Source of the DNA: a virus
IMG/VR virus record: IMGVR_UViG_3300038301_000356
Location: 1 to 51,900 of that record
DNA length: 51,900 nt
Strand: one strand, 5' to 3'
In this document: piece by piece, positions 41,601 to 51,100 of the stretch
How the letters are laid out: each line of letters begins with the position of its first letter
Position numbering within the stretch: position 1 is the stretch's first letter
Translations under genes and position numbers: made by a program
The notes under the pieces: model-generated
Databases searched by the model: none
Seen by the model: the letters and a program-made list of their open reading frames with translations, nothing else
Told to the model about the DNA's origin: nothing

Positions 41601-44385
41601 CGGGTTCAAAGAGGTTTATCAGCAGATCATCGGTCAGGTAATACAAAGTGCCGGGATTCAACTTACATACACAGATTTGTTCGACACAGAAACATTAAAG
41701 TTGGTGGAGATTGAGCCATCGAGCATGTCACCACGCGACTCTTGCGGCGAGAAGCCAAAGAGTGTTCTAGACTTAGAGAATACAGCAAAGAAGCCGACCA
41801 AGGATGCTTTCATGCAGGCATGCGTTGATCCGGTAAAGGAAAAAGAGACAGGCAAAAATGCTCTCAAGCAGGCGGGACTGATGGGCTGTGTTGAGGTCAC
41901 CGTTCGAGTATACGTTATTGATGCGCTTCTTCGCTCCATTTTTCCGCTATCCGAATACGATGTAAAAGATTTTGATACTGTGTTCTTGCAGCAGATTGCC
42001 GATAAGATTGATAAAGAAATGAATATGCTTGACCCGAATTACGCAGCAACGTTCATGGAACAGCTTCAAGAAAATGTTCGGTCCATGTGCGAAGCTGCCA
42101 AGTGTAAAGACGAACCACTGACCGACCCTATGACCGGCGAAGAGATAACAGATTGCGATAGCTTAGATGGACTGATGTATCTGATTAAAAAACATCTTGT
42201 GAGCGTGGCACCAATCCTTAATGAAAAGTTTGGAACTTCTACGCCAAACCTCGCCAAGCGCATGCAGAAGGACTGGCTAACCGTCCTCCCTCTGCCTGAG
42301 TATCCCATTCCAGACGATATGGATGTATCTGGCATGCTCTCTCAAGCTGATTTGCTGACCACGCTGCTTATGAATCCGAGACCTGAAGTCGCAACCGATG
42401 GCTTCCAAACATATTATAGCGGTCCAGCACCTGCCCCAGCAGATCCTGAAGCACCTGAAAGTGGTACATCGGAAGAAGACACGGACACGCCACCAGAGAC
42501 CCTGATCTGGACTCCGATGGATGTGACATCAATCAATGCGGGAGAGAGAATCAGCCCATTCCTTCCGGATAACATTCCGCTGCCAAGGATGTTCAGCTTT
42601 ACGGCAACAGACTTCAGCAGCACAGACTTACAATACGTCGGTGGCGAAACGCAAGTAATGGATCCAGAAACTGGACTTCCAGAGACCGATCCGGACACTG
42701 GCTTACCTACTGGTGCCACAATAACCCTTGAAGCGCGCTGGCAACAGATCAGCCCGGAAGATGCTACAACATCCTTATTCGGCTCAAACACGGTTAACAG
42801 TGTCTATTATAGTCTCACAAATAACTGGCATTACCCGGGACACGCTGTTTACTTTACACCGATATCCCACCCGACAACAACGGAGGTTCGCGGCGGTCTT
42901 TATCTAGAAAAGTTTATTAAAGTTGGAGATGAATACTGGCATCCCGGCAACTTCCAAGAATTCCTTGAGAGGCTGATTGCTGCTGTGAGCACGGATACGC
43001 CTGATATGATGGCTATTGCAGCTTTGACAGCGTATACAATAACCGAAGCTCATTACGGATTACGGCTCAGTTATATGTACCCGACCAATGGCAAGGATGG
43101 TAACAATCTTGTTGAGGGCGGTGATGCATCGAAGTCTATGGTCACATTACTCAACTCTATGTTCGGAACGACTGGAGACATGATGATCCCTGATATATCG
43201 AGAACACAAGGTTCGTTTCTGCAGTTGGAAGGGGTCAACTTTAACGTCGAGGAGAACGCCAGCGTTCCTATGCCGTCCACCACAGCAAGCGAAGATTCCG
43301 AAGCTTCTAGCGAAACGGACTCTGGAACTGCGATCGAGGAAGAAGCAGAGGATACAACAGAAATGGTAGATGTAACTGCTATTCGTACGTTCCAAGAGCG
43401 TTTTTACAATATATCGATTCCTTTGGTGGAAACAACGATTTCTGCGGGGAACCCCATCACTGCCGCTCTTGAAGAGACTTTGGGAGACACTATGGATGCT
43501 GCCGACTCTGCCATGGAATGTGAGCCTTGGGACGTGGAATGTCTAGAGAGAGCAGCCCGCGCTGCAGTTTCAGCAGTTTCAGATTTGGAAGCCATGGCTA
43601 CAGGATATAGAGACGCAATCACAGCAACCCCGCCAGACTATGAGGCAATCGCTGCCATGGTCGCGTCGTATGAAACACCATGGACAAACGCTGAGGTTGC
43701 ATTAGACAACAAGCTGAAGGATTTGAAAAAGAAACTAAGGAAAGAAGATGACTGGAACTTCCTATTCAGGAAATGCTTCCGCCAAAATGATATTATTACA
43801 AACTTGTGGAACTACAGCGCAATGATGACAGAAGTGAGCGTCCCGGGAATCGACATGTCTTTCGCCTCTACAAAGGAAGAATGTCGTAATCTTTTTTGGA
43901 CCCTGTATCATGATATCGGCACCGGTGGCGATGGCTTCTCCTTCGATGCATCGAGCCAATCAACGTCAATGGAGATTGCCTCAGTCAACACAGATACCGA
44001 TGGCGGTGGCTTGCCCTTGCCGATTAAAATGGCATTAAATACAATTCCTATGCTTTTTAAGGGAATATGTGAAGCAATAGATCCGAATATCATGATTGCG
44101 AAACTAATTAGAGTAGCTGCTGATGGCGACCAAGGAGCAATCAAGAAGTTTCCATCAACTTTGATGGCTTTGCCCTTCAACTTGATTCCACCTCCGCCGT
44201 TTGGACCGGGCATCGGACCACCGATTACCCCGCTTGGCTTAGCATACTTAGCTTTAGGAGCACTGACCCCAATGGAAAAACACAACATGCGAATGGGTAA
44301 GTCTGGCGTCATGGTACCACCACCACCCGATGGGACCGGCGAGGACGCAGATTGCAATCCCGACGAAGGGGAGGCTGATGAATAA
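35602..44385 (+). CDS. Giant virion protein with SH3-like domain and Gly hinge
   Basis: 2927 residues. Residues about 130-193 look like a bacterial SH3 domain (TIKLRKF, VVLGEVDHLTIVTLL, CKWCKVRI, GYVRRQHL). Residues about 500-900 are repeats of short hydrophobic helices (LANMALARAD, NSLDDVFAELLQK, LLDGLFDNL). Residues 1364-1418 are almost all Gly with Phe/Ser, a flexible hinge. Residues 1419-2927 alternate acidic linkers and compact parts, several with Cys pairs. RBS GAGGAAAC precedes ATG 35602. It is much longer than any T4 baseplate protein I know and lies between hub genes and gp25, so it is probably a tail or baseplate component. Tape-measure use is possible but it lacks the coiled-coil look. 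Confidence 0.6.
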   Translation: MATDEEIETRKALFIASTDSALSEAERDEASAALATSAVEVFTVSGPWHSPVSPMMSSVSMITEDPQPKAPPPQRYSDEDLADCVVEECVTKQFDEGRPVAGSFEESTIGTHYFKLEPKTLAGGEPGWATIKLRKFMTDTSVVLGEVDHLTIVTLLDEAIGPDCKWCKVRIQDLERNVDLYKVVGYVRRQHLHRLKYGDMCWEGGTTLPSPNYKNHNQAKKRSWRLGSPWYTMQACEPWLDKKRLQYRTMVNTGHKNLEVMDMLNETAIRVGIKQMLVYFDRSPKGYDVRTLDNAIAHLQDDLYKFAKVEKTFQSDRPGVSVKALVSVNMAHLLALPRMVRSYSTTTEMQTGHRTVMYQSNTIEKKLKKVADTMDKIQMYVDMFPGTIRGSNKFSAKKQGNRIRKFLPALKGLMQKNGQPLRPDHEDIIEIGTDGAFNPVHCIVYPDDTGLGMPQNISFNQFAANEPASLDRLMHYILQGNNMFSDAKKPQWSSMTPPWMEYLTKYTFPPLMILPTPPSGLGNIPNLGDLGNIANQFNSLPIKGPKDIDFENLKLGDPSFLANMALARADIVLPSGDNIIANLPDVLDKINSLDDVFAELLQKISIPKLIEAAMAKLMAELGLDNIYAAMLKAALGQFSIDALIKQFLMQLPDDIFANLLDGLFDNLDVSCDDLIQLIVGMGIEFNHLQPIIDQVGEQMDFLQDKLDEFNSLLPEVCGTATEAELETSVDEDLEELEESVQASIEDMLANLTCDDLKLMIKNIAVGGVPTFSFEPPTIDLSCYVKDIELMIGAFLMPFMIPLTGFPIDITRLGEIDWSLLQPSAPNLNIRLPDGEFINITDWDVHGPELGNIPGFPALPGGPNLAACAPDLNFPQFAMPDLGSSPGGIQMPNIKFAESFSELEFPGGIEVIIEAIGSLPTGGLPGLSLSDLNPDFPAASLPEIELGDLKFGEFLDDWRRIFAEAMSGFLLSNFALAIAGGGGAFSKFRAKLEGLDWGTDASMSIPEGDGLTPPTIPNSSLPNIPEWDASGTQVPLPTCDMDVSVSEVSGLGWQTLATMPQEWWTKTTEGSDASAVMEVPNFAAMKDQLTGYMTETGQDLSVVIAACEDLADTDFTSVHEWCVIIDKIDALMDALNELNGPDPIEGGRIGLDGGYEINLADITLPTAVFRPKVGCGLIKLYGLPDFGYGGMSFPLPIAGPNGDETFDLFDMPNLLEKLPEIPNFPDLLPPGITADNLSLLCDVPQLFETLFDLMFGNLPTVSGALGELDGFSQNLLNMDSIPGGEGNGVDAKKIMLALFRFIIDKLGLNPMIEQLADILKIAMSAGDLTPAMISEIPAIQIKIDALMAAAPSMPELNVPSLPSMGGGGGFGGGGGFGGGGGSAGGGGGGSVEAPSTALPGGGMPGGGPGSTGGGLSGGSVAGMAEKFEIPTITLPDNIPTGDLMGMMFKGMQDSVKGAIEQALVEMGKSVLRSLLEDAASGGFGDADILDMLSESLGELGALDAINAAFNEMGVDENGKIITTTDTTVEITMGCGEPYELDEDDPPCTPVELVGMISKKLNRNEVKALVGGMIAPSTCSHIEETMRDGCPWMMTVFDDCSKVADTFEVLGEKIKPHILARIEFPRFQAVKDLRVLCCNTEPYWRDMFLKNHPGTEEEAKEAFDEAVLAKVEALEYFSQLMSPFNPLGGDGHGGTIVPSMWPEKNCEERCPGEDPPKPSLFPVDSEIPTLNFMNEMATNLMYEPINLMFKMESDMYPEMLVSGTVLKEAIPFWEAAGTHMGGGDAGISRFAEQLFAQGNPLVKSDGTEWGSGKYKDKIDIVRGISETKDWKKLFQDDIHVLQTRNSSSVVPVLYNSLRRYDYVSDTWDTENKQFSWNFQYGGTAETPLGDAWPTVTWSLEPMTQEDADKRNPKATTTTTIPSTSMTPLGKDCDPPDEIVAEEETSPAGVDWEAGLPVHYQLFRQFVRDKFIKHPNVVEGVDVTSLASWANTGFDSKGAPMGFGFKEVYQQIIGQVIQSAGIQLTYTDLFDTETLKLVEIEPSSMSPRDSCGEKPKSVLDLENTAKKPTKDAFMQACVDPVKEKETGKNALKQAGLMGCVEVTVRVYVIDALLRSIFPLSEYDVKDFDTVFLQQIADKIDKEMNMLDPNYAATFMEQLQENVRSMCEAAKCKDEPLTDPMTGEEITDCDSLDGLMYLIKKHLVSVAPILNEKFGTSTPNLAKRMQKDWLTVLPLPEYPIPDDMDVSGMLSQADLLTTLLMNPRPEVATDGFQTYYSGPAPAPADPEAPESGTSEEDTDTPPETLIWTPMDVTSINAGERISPFLPDNIPLPRMFSFTATDFSSTDLQYVGGETQVMDPETGLPETDPDTGLPTGATITLEARWQQISPEDATTSLFGSNTVNSVYYSLTNNWHYPGHAVYFTPISHPTTTEVRGGLYLEKFIKVGDEYWHPGNFQEFLERLIAAVSTDTPDMMAIAALTAYTITEAHYGLRLSYMYPTNGKDGNNLVEGGDASKSMVTLLNSMFGTTGDMMIPDISRTQGSFLQLEGVNFNVEENASVPMPSTTASEDSEASSETDSGTAIEEEAEDTTEMVDVTAIRTFQERFYNISIPLVETTISAGNPITAALEETLGDTMDAADSAMECEPWDVECLERAARAAVSAVSDLEAMATGYRDAITATPPDYEAIAAMVASYETPWTNAEVALDNKLKDLKKKLRKEDDWNFLFRKCFRQNDIITNLWNYSAMMTEVSVPGIDMSFASTKEECRNLFWTLYHDIGTGGDGFSFDASSQSTSMEIASVNTDTDGGGLPLPIKMALNTIPMLFKGICEAIDPNIMIAKLIRVAADGDQGAIKKFPSTLMALPFNLIPPPPFGPGIGPPITPLGLAYLALGALTPMEKHNMRMGKSGVMVPPPPDGTGEDADCNPDEGEADE

Positions 44386-44774
44386 TGGCAGAAGGACTAT
44401 CACCAGTAGCACCGCTGACTATTGATTCTAAAGACGGAATCAAACTTAACAAGAATTATCATGATCTAGTGGTTCAAAACTTGAAAATGCTTTTACTGAC
44501 TTCGCCCGGGGAAAGGATAATGATTCCTGACTTCGGTTGCGGCGTAAGGAGATTCCTCTTTGAAGTGGATCACCCTTCTACTTACGGCACACTTTCAGGC
44601 ATAATTTATAAACAAGCCGGTCGCTGGCTACCGTATTTAGAAATACTAGATATTAAGTTCGCTTCCCAAGGCTTGGGGCACGACACAGTGCCGGATAATA
44701 CTATTCAGATTAAAATTATTTTCAACATCAAACCCTTGAATCGTCGCAGCGAGCTTGAAGTGTCAGTAAGTTGA
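44385..44774 (+). CDS. 25: Baseplate wedge protein, gp25-like
   Basis: 129 residues. LKMLLLTSPGERIMIPDFGCGVRRFLFE is the gp25/GPW signature, and the C-terminal beta strands LEILDIKFA and IQIKIIFNIKP fit the family's lysozyme-like fold. gp25 nucleates wedge assembly and starts the sheath. ATG 44385 shares one base with the stop of the giant gene (TAATG). Confidence 0.9.
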   Translation: MAEGLSPVAPLTIDSKDGIKLNKNYHDLVVQNLKMLLLTSPGERIMIPDFGCGVRRFLFEVDHPSTYGTLSGIIYKQAGRWLPYLEILDIKFASQGLGHDTVPDNTIQIKIIFNIKPLNRRSELEVSVS

Positions 44775-44812
44775 GAAAGAAACTACTTATTATTTGCAGG
44801 AGATACATATAA

Positions 44813-46630
44813 ATGGCAAAATGGGATGACGAGAGCAAACAGGTTCCAATCAAGTATACCGCGAGAGATTTTGGCAGCATTAAGGCAGAGCTAACAGATT
44901 ATGCCAAGCGCTACTATCCTGATACATACAAGGACTTTAGTGAGGCATCTTTTGGTGCAATGATTCTGGATAGCGTTGCCTATGTTGGTGACGTATTATC
45001 CTTCTACTTGGACTTCTCAGTTAACGAGATGTTCCTTGACAGTGCTCTCGAATACAATAATGTTATTCGATTGAGCCGCCAACTAGGTTACAAGTTTAAA
45101 GGAAAGCCGAGCACATATGGCATTATTACATTATACTGTCTTTGCCCTGCCGCTACAACTGGTCTGGGTCCGGACACATCTTACCTCCCTATCGCTTTGA
45201 AGGGTAGCCAGTTCGGTTCAAAGGGTGGCGATGGGTTTGTGCTAACTCAGGATGTGGACTTCGCTCACTCGTCAAACGAAGTTGTCGTCGGTCGCGTTGA
45301 TGAGAACGGCGCCCCTACCTATTACGTCGTACGCGCCAGAGGAAGTATTGTATCTGGGGTCATCGCACGTCAAGAAATAAACATTGACGGCTTTAAAAAG
45401 TTCCGTAGAATCGAGTTGGTTGGTAACAACGTAGCAGAAATCCTTCGGGTTCGTGACACAGAAGGTCATGACTATTATGAGGTAGACTACTTGTCACAAG
45501 ACGTGGTATATCGAGAAGTGCCGAATCTAGGAGTTCACCGCAACAATGTTCAGGCGATTATGAAACCTTTTGCAGTTCCACGTCGCTTTGTAGTGGAAAG
45601 AGACCAACTAAGAACATACCTTGTATTTGGCTACGGCTCTGAGAGTGAACTCAAAGCCGGCTCCGTTACTGGAGACTTATTAGACCCAGCAAACGTTGTC
45701 ATGGATCTCCACGCCAGAAACTATATCACAGACACTTCGTTTGATCCAACCAATCTTATCAAGAGTGATAAGTTCGGCGTTGGACCTTCTAACACTTCTC
45801 TTAAAGTACAATATAGAGTTAACACGACTAGTAGTCCAACCGCTGCCCCGAACTCAGTTACTCAGATTAAGAATCTTAAAGTTAAATTTGCCAATCGCGC
45901 CTCTTTGAGCGAGACCAAAGTTAATGATATTAAAGGCTCGTTTGAATGTTCAAATGATGAGCGCGTTGTCGGTGATGTTTCGCTCCCAAGCGTAGACGAA
46001 ATCCGTCGTTTAACCATCGATAACTATGCGACTCAAAACCGCGCAGTAACGAAAAAGGACTACCAAGCCCTGATCTATTCTATGCCCCCGCAGTTCGGAG
46101 CGATTACTCGCTGCAACGTTTTACAGGACACAGATTCGTTCAAGAGAAACCTTAATATTTACATTATTTCCGAGGATGAAAGGCGCCGATTTGTTCCCGC
46201 CAACGGAGCATTGAAAAACAATTTGAAAGTTTGGCTAAATGAGAATAGAATGATTAATGATACTATTGACATTTTGGATGCAAAGATTGTGAATTTTGGT
46301 ATTGAATATGCCATCGTTGTTGAAGCGGGCAAGAACAAATATGATGTCCTCTCAAAGTGCTCAAAAGTTCTGAGGCGCCGGTATCGCCACAAGCATGATA
46401 TTGGCGAGCCTTTGGAGATTACAGAAGTCTATCGCACTCTTGGCAGAATCGATGGAGTTTCGGATGTTGTTGATGTTGATGTTACTAAAAAGATCGGCGA
46501 TAAATACTCCGACGTTCGTTTCGACTTTGAGAAGCAAAAGACCCCAGACGGTCGCTTCTTGGTGACACCCGAGAATGTTGTTCTGGAGATCAAGTATTTG
46601 TTTGAAGATATCAAGGGAGTTACAGTCTAA
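44813..46630 (+). CDS. 6: Baseplate wedge protein, gp6-like
   Basis: 605 residues. N-terminal VPIKYTARDFGSIKAEL, then YPDTYKDFSEASFGAMILD and VLSFYLDFSVNEMFLD are hallmarks of the gp6/baseplate-J family; later VDEIRRLTIDNYATQNRAVTKKDY and IDILDAKIVNFGIEYAIVV support it. gp6 forms the wedge dimer that rings the baseplate. ATG 44813 has GGAG at 44801-44804. A 38-base gap separates it from gp25. Confidence 0.9.
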   Translation: MAKWDDESKQVPIKYTARDFGSIKAELTDYAKRYYPDTYKDFSEASFGAMILDSVAYVGDVLSFYLDFSVNEMFLDSALEYNNVIRLSRQLGYKFKGKPSTYGIITLYCLCPAATTGLGPDTSYLPIALKGSQFGSKGGDGFVLTQDVDFAHSSNEVVVGRVDENGAPTYYVVRARGSIVSGVIARQEINIDGFKKFRRIELVGNNVAEILRVRDTEGHDYYEVDYLSQDVVYREVPNLGVHRNNVQAIMKPFAVPRRFVVERDQLRTYLVFGYGSESELKAGSVTGDLLDPANVVMDLHARNYITDTSFDPTNLIKSDKFGVGPSNTSLKVQYRVNTTSSPTAAPNSVTQIKNLKVKFANRASLSETKVNDIKGSFECSNDERVVGDVSLPSVDEIRRLTIDNYATQNRAVTKKDYQALIYSMPPQFGAITRCNVLQDTDSFKRNLNIYIISEDERRRFVPANGALKNNLKVWLNENRMINDTIDILDAKIVNFGIEYAIVVEAGKNKYDVLSKCSKVLRRRYRHKHDIGEPLEITEVYRTLGRIDGVSDVVDVDVTKKIGDKYSDVRFDFEKQKTPDGRFLVTPENVVLEIKYLFEDIKGVTV

Positions 46631-48138
46631 TGGGCATTAAAAGATATACTGCGTTTGCAGACACGACTATCACGAATGCTTTCAAGGCAAACATGACCTC
46701 ACATGCGACTGGCTCAAACATGGGCGCAGCAGACAGTATGGAGATCTTTCATATTTATGGACAAGCGCAGGGAACATCTTCCGAGAACTCTCGCCTATTG
46801 GTCAAGTTCCCAACAGACAACATCACTTCAGACCGCTCCGGCGGCTCATTACCTGCTAGCGGAAACGTTTCATTTTACTTGCGTATGTTTAATGCGGTTC
46901 ATCCCTTTACGGTGCCTACAAACTTCACTTTAATGGTTAAAGCGATCTCTAGAAACTGGGATGAAGGCACCGGCATCGACGCAGACTCTTATACCGATTA
47001 TGGATATGCCAACTGGACTGCGGCACAAAGCCAGTCCAGCGGCGTGACAGCTTGGACAGCCCCCGGCGGCGACTATCAAACCAGCTTGGTCTACTCTACC
47101 AACTTCATCGATGGCACGGAAGACTTGGAAGTTGATATTACAGGCATGGTTGAGTACTGGCTAGCCGACACTTACACAAACTATGGTGTCGGAGTCATGC
47201 TATCCTCTAGCCACGAAGTCGCATCTAGCTCCTATTACAGCAAAAAGTTCTTTGCAAGGTCAAGCCAGTACTTTTATAAGCGCCCCGTTATCGAGGCTCG
47301 CTGGGATTCTGCCGACAAGGACGACAGAGCAAACTTCTTCTACAGTAGTTCTTTGGCAGAGGCAGACGATAATAAAAATACGCTCTTTTTATACAACTAT
47401 GTCAGAGGGCAGTTAAAGAACTTGCCTCAAGTGAGCGCGTCTCACGGAGAGGCTGGCGGCACTGGAAGCGTATATGTTCATATGTACTCTGGCTCTGCAG
47501 ACAACTCCCAGCCGGCAACCAATTCTTTGATTCAAGTATCCGTGTCCGACGAGATGTCCTCATCCACTCCAGCTACTGGAAGTTGGGTCTCAACAGGCGT
47601 CTATAGTGTGGATGTCTGCATGACTGCAGCATCAACTCCTGTAAATAGATTGTTCGATGTTTGGTGTACAGGGGAGGTCGATGGCACCCAATGGCATACA
47701 GGCTCCATCTACCCAGAACTGCTGGAAGCTTCCGACTACAATCCCACGCCCATACATGTAACAAAGATTACTAACCTTAAGGCGACTTACCACCCAGATG
47801 AAACAGCTAGATTCAGGCTTTTCGTTCGCGAAAAAGGTTGGAGCCCATCTATTTATTCTAAGGCAACCGCTACAATCCCCAATTTGAGTATTGACAGTGG
47901 CTCCTTCAAGATTTACAGAATTACAGACGATTATGTAGTAATCCCTCACGGCACCGGTAGCACCATGGAAACACAGTTATCATTCGATGTCTCAGGCAAC
48001 TATTTTGACTTGGACATGGAACTACTAGAACCGGGCTATGGATACGCTATCCAATTCGCATATTATAACGGCGCACTCAGCTCTTATGTGGAGCAACCAG
48101 AGGCGTTTAAGTTCAGAGTAGAGAAACATGAGTCTTAA
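46630..48138 (+). CDS. Virion protein with DNRLRE-like domain
   Basis: 502 residues. Residues 1-230: KRYTAFADTTITNAF, SRLLVKFPTD, LEVDITGMVEYWLADTYTNYGVGVM match the DNRLRE beta-sandwich (D-x-T...W...NYG), common in secreted and surface proteins. The rest is beta-rich, with Ser/Gly runs. It shares one base with gp6 (TAATG) and overlaps the next gene by 11 bases. Place and content suggest a baseplate or fibre-network part, possibly the equivalent of gp7 or gp8, unproven. Confidence 0.7.
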   Translation: MGIKRYTAFADTTITNAFKANMTSHATGSNMGAADSMEIFHIYGQAQGTSSENSRLLVKFPTDNITSDRSGGSLPASGNVSFYLRMFNAVHPFTVPTNFTLMVKAISRNWDEGTGIDADSYTDYGYANWTAAQSQSSGVTAWTAPGGDYQTSLVYSTNFIDGTEDLEVDITGMVEYWLADTYTNYGVGVMLSSSHEVASSSYYSKKFFARSSQYFYKRPVIEARWDSADKDDRANFFYSSSLAEADDNKNTLFLYNYVRGQLKNLPQVSASHGEAGGTGSVYVHMYSGSADNSQPATNSLIQVSVSDEMSSSTPATGSWVSTGVYSVDVCMTAASTPVNRLFDVWCTGEVDGTQWHTGSIYPELLEASDYNPTPIHVTKITNLKATYHPDETARFRLFVREKGWSPSIYSKATATIPNLSIDSGSFKIYRITDDYVVIPHGTGSTMETQLSFDVSGNYFDLDMELLEPGYGYAIQFAYYNGALSSYVEQPEAFKFRVEKHES

Positions 48139-51100
48139 AGATTTATTTGAGAGTACAAAAACAACACAATCCAGCAGCGCTGACAAGGTATCATATGAAG
48201 CCGAGTCTGAGGCGTATGTAGAAGCATATATTGTTGATAAGAATACCTTTGTACCCTCAGTGGATTTTTCGACTGCCTCTAACTTCGCCAGATACGGCTC
48301 TGCTGAGAAATATTATACTGACAGTATCGAGCGGATCACAAACACTTATCCTTACGACGGATCCCGCGCAGAAAAGGTAGAGTTTCAAAACTCGTCTTCT
48401 TATCTAGATCGTTGGATATTCGAGAATCGATACCCGAAATCAACAGGTTATGTTTCTCTTGGTACCACCTCTGGTTCAGGCGACTGGCTCAGCATGGTCA
48501 GTTCTTCGGACGAGACTGTTGGCGGCTATGGTATGCCAGACACTACCAGCAATAATATCCTTGAGTACATCGAGATTAAGGCTGGTCCTCACACCGGTTC
48601 GGCTGATCGTACGTTTGAGACTCACGATGTAAGCTCAAAAAAGCTTTTCACATTTTCCAATGTTTATGACTCAGGCTCAGCCAGAGAATACAACATGGAG
48701 TTTGACCTCCGGACAGGCGTAACCGTTGAGTTCTGGCTCCTTAAAAATGATTTCTATACTAGCAAGACCGAACGCGAAGTAATCTTCGACCTTTGGAACA
48801 ACGAGAACTCATCTTCAGCCGGCTATGGTCGATTAATGATCGAGCTTACGGGCGGCGCCGATGCAGGCTCAGCCATCAGGTTGACAGCCCAATCAGGTAC
48901 GTCGGGATTCATCAATCAGCCCATCGCGACCATCACCCCATCAGATGTTGCTGACGGTGTTTGGAAACATTATGCTATTACTCTTAAGAATGATCCGGAC
49001 GATGACGGCGTTAACGCAAGATTGTTTGTCAACGGACAAGTCAGCGGTTCTTCAAAGCTGGGTTCTGCAGCCTTAGGTCGAGTCACCGGCTCCATTACCG
49101 CAAACTTGGGCGCCCTACGTGCTCCACCCTCCGGCGCCACAGGGTATTACGATACGACAACGATTGCCAAGGGCGGAGCAAAGCTTTCAGCTTCACTGGA
49201 CGAGTTTCGTTATTGGAAGCTTGTCCGTGATGCCAAGCAGATTGGAAGATACTGGCACACTCAGATCGCCGGCGGAACCAACACTGATCTATCCAACGTT
49301 GGTCTCGGAGTTTATTATAAGTTCAACGAAGGTGTTATGCATACGGCTAGCCGTGATGCAACGGTTCTGGACTATTCTGGTCGAATCTCAAATGGTTGGT
49401 GGCGTGGTGGTGTAGCAGAGGTTAGAAATACTGGCTCTGCTATGACCTCTGGTAGTCACAATGGCTATGAGTTCCACGATCCAATTATCTACAGAGCACA
49501 CCCAGAAGTTTCTGGTCTCCGTGGCGAGTTAGCCGCATCCGGCTCTACGCATGATAACCTTAATCCTTCTAAAATAGCTGCTGGTTTCCCGTCTTGGACA
49601 TCTGAAGAAGGCGCCGAGGAATCTGAAACACTGAGTGAATTGACTCAGATTATGGGTAGCTACTTCGATAAACTGCATCTGCAGATTGAAGCGATGGGTA
49701 AGATTAAAGAACGATATTCGACAGCTTACACCCAGAATGCACATTCGGCTAGCTACAAGCCCATCCCATTCGCAGACAAGCTTGTTTCACAATTTGGAAT
49801 CGCAACACCGGAACTGCTGCAAGAAGCAGAATTCATTGAGAACTTCCTACATCGCAACGAAAAGAAAGAATATGCTGAGACATTGGCAGATACTCGAAAT
49901 CAGATTTACACCAATATCTACGCCAACTTGCTCTACATTTTCAAGTCAAAAGGAACCGAGAAGTCTTTCCGCAATATGTTACGGTGCTTCGGAGTTGATG
50001 ATGAACTCGTAAAGCTTAATGTATACTCTGACCAATCGGATTATGTGTTCAAAGATAACCGGCGCAGTACATCGAATAAGACAAACTATGTAAGTTTCTC
50101 ACATCCAGACCGCTTCCAAGGAACGGTTTATCAAGCGATGTCTATGTCTGTAGACGGTGTATATGACAACCCTCATGCAGCAGCTTATATTACAGGCTCT
50201 GCTAGCGGCAGCGCCTTTGGTGCATACAACCCGCAGACCATCGAGTGCGAAGTCTTCTTCCCGCTGAAGGACGAACCAACTGATAGCACTACATGGTTCC
50301 AAGACTCATTCTTTACTGCATCTTTGTTTGGCGCCATGGGCACGGTTGAGAGCACCACTGATACTAGGTTCCCAACCGACGACGGCGTAGACCTCCGCGT
50401 TATGGCAATCAAGGACAGGTTAGAATCTAAGAGAGCATACTTCCAACTATCTTCATCCAACTTGGGCGTGCTGACCTCTTCATATTATGAAGACATTTAT
50501 GACGATACGAGATGGAACTTTGCAGTCAGAGTCAAGCCCTCGAAATACCCATGGCAAGATCAAGTTAGCGGATCTTCTAGTGCCGCAACAGCAGCAATCA
50601 CCACTACGGGTGGACCGCTCACCGGTGAGACTTTTACCCTTACAGATGCTGCAGGACTTGCAGTAGGTTTTATATTTAAGCGCGCTGTCACAACCGTAGA
50701 TGGCACCAAAGATGGAGATAATGTAATCATTGGTGTTAATGGTGCTCTAGGTAGTGCCGCATCAGTAGGAGAAAGAATTAGAGATGCTATCAACGCATCC
50801 GATGTTGCAATCGCCGCGACTGAACAAACCGGTCCATTGCGAATAACACTCACCCAAGCAGCCCATGGTACTGCAGGGAATACGTCTATTGATATGAGTG
50901 GCGTCACAACTGTCACTGCAACCAGCTTTAATGCCGGTCTTGATAACTCGTTTGATGTTGAGTTCTACGGCGTTAACATGTTCACCGATTTGGTACAAAA
51001 CGAGTTTAGTGTTTCCACTACCGTATCAGAAGCAGTTGGTAAAACTTTCTTGTCTTCGTCCAAACGATGTTACGCCGGCGCCCTACACCAAGACTTTACT

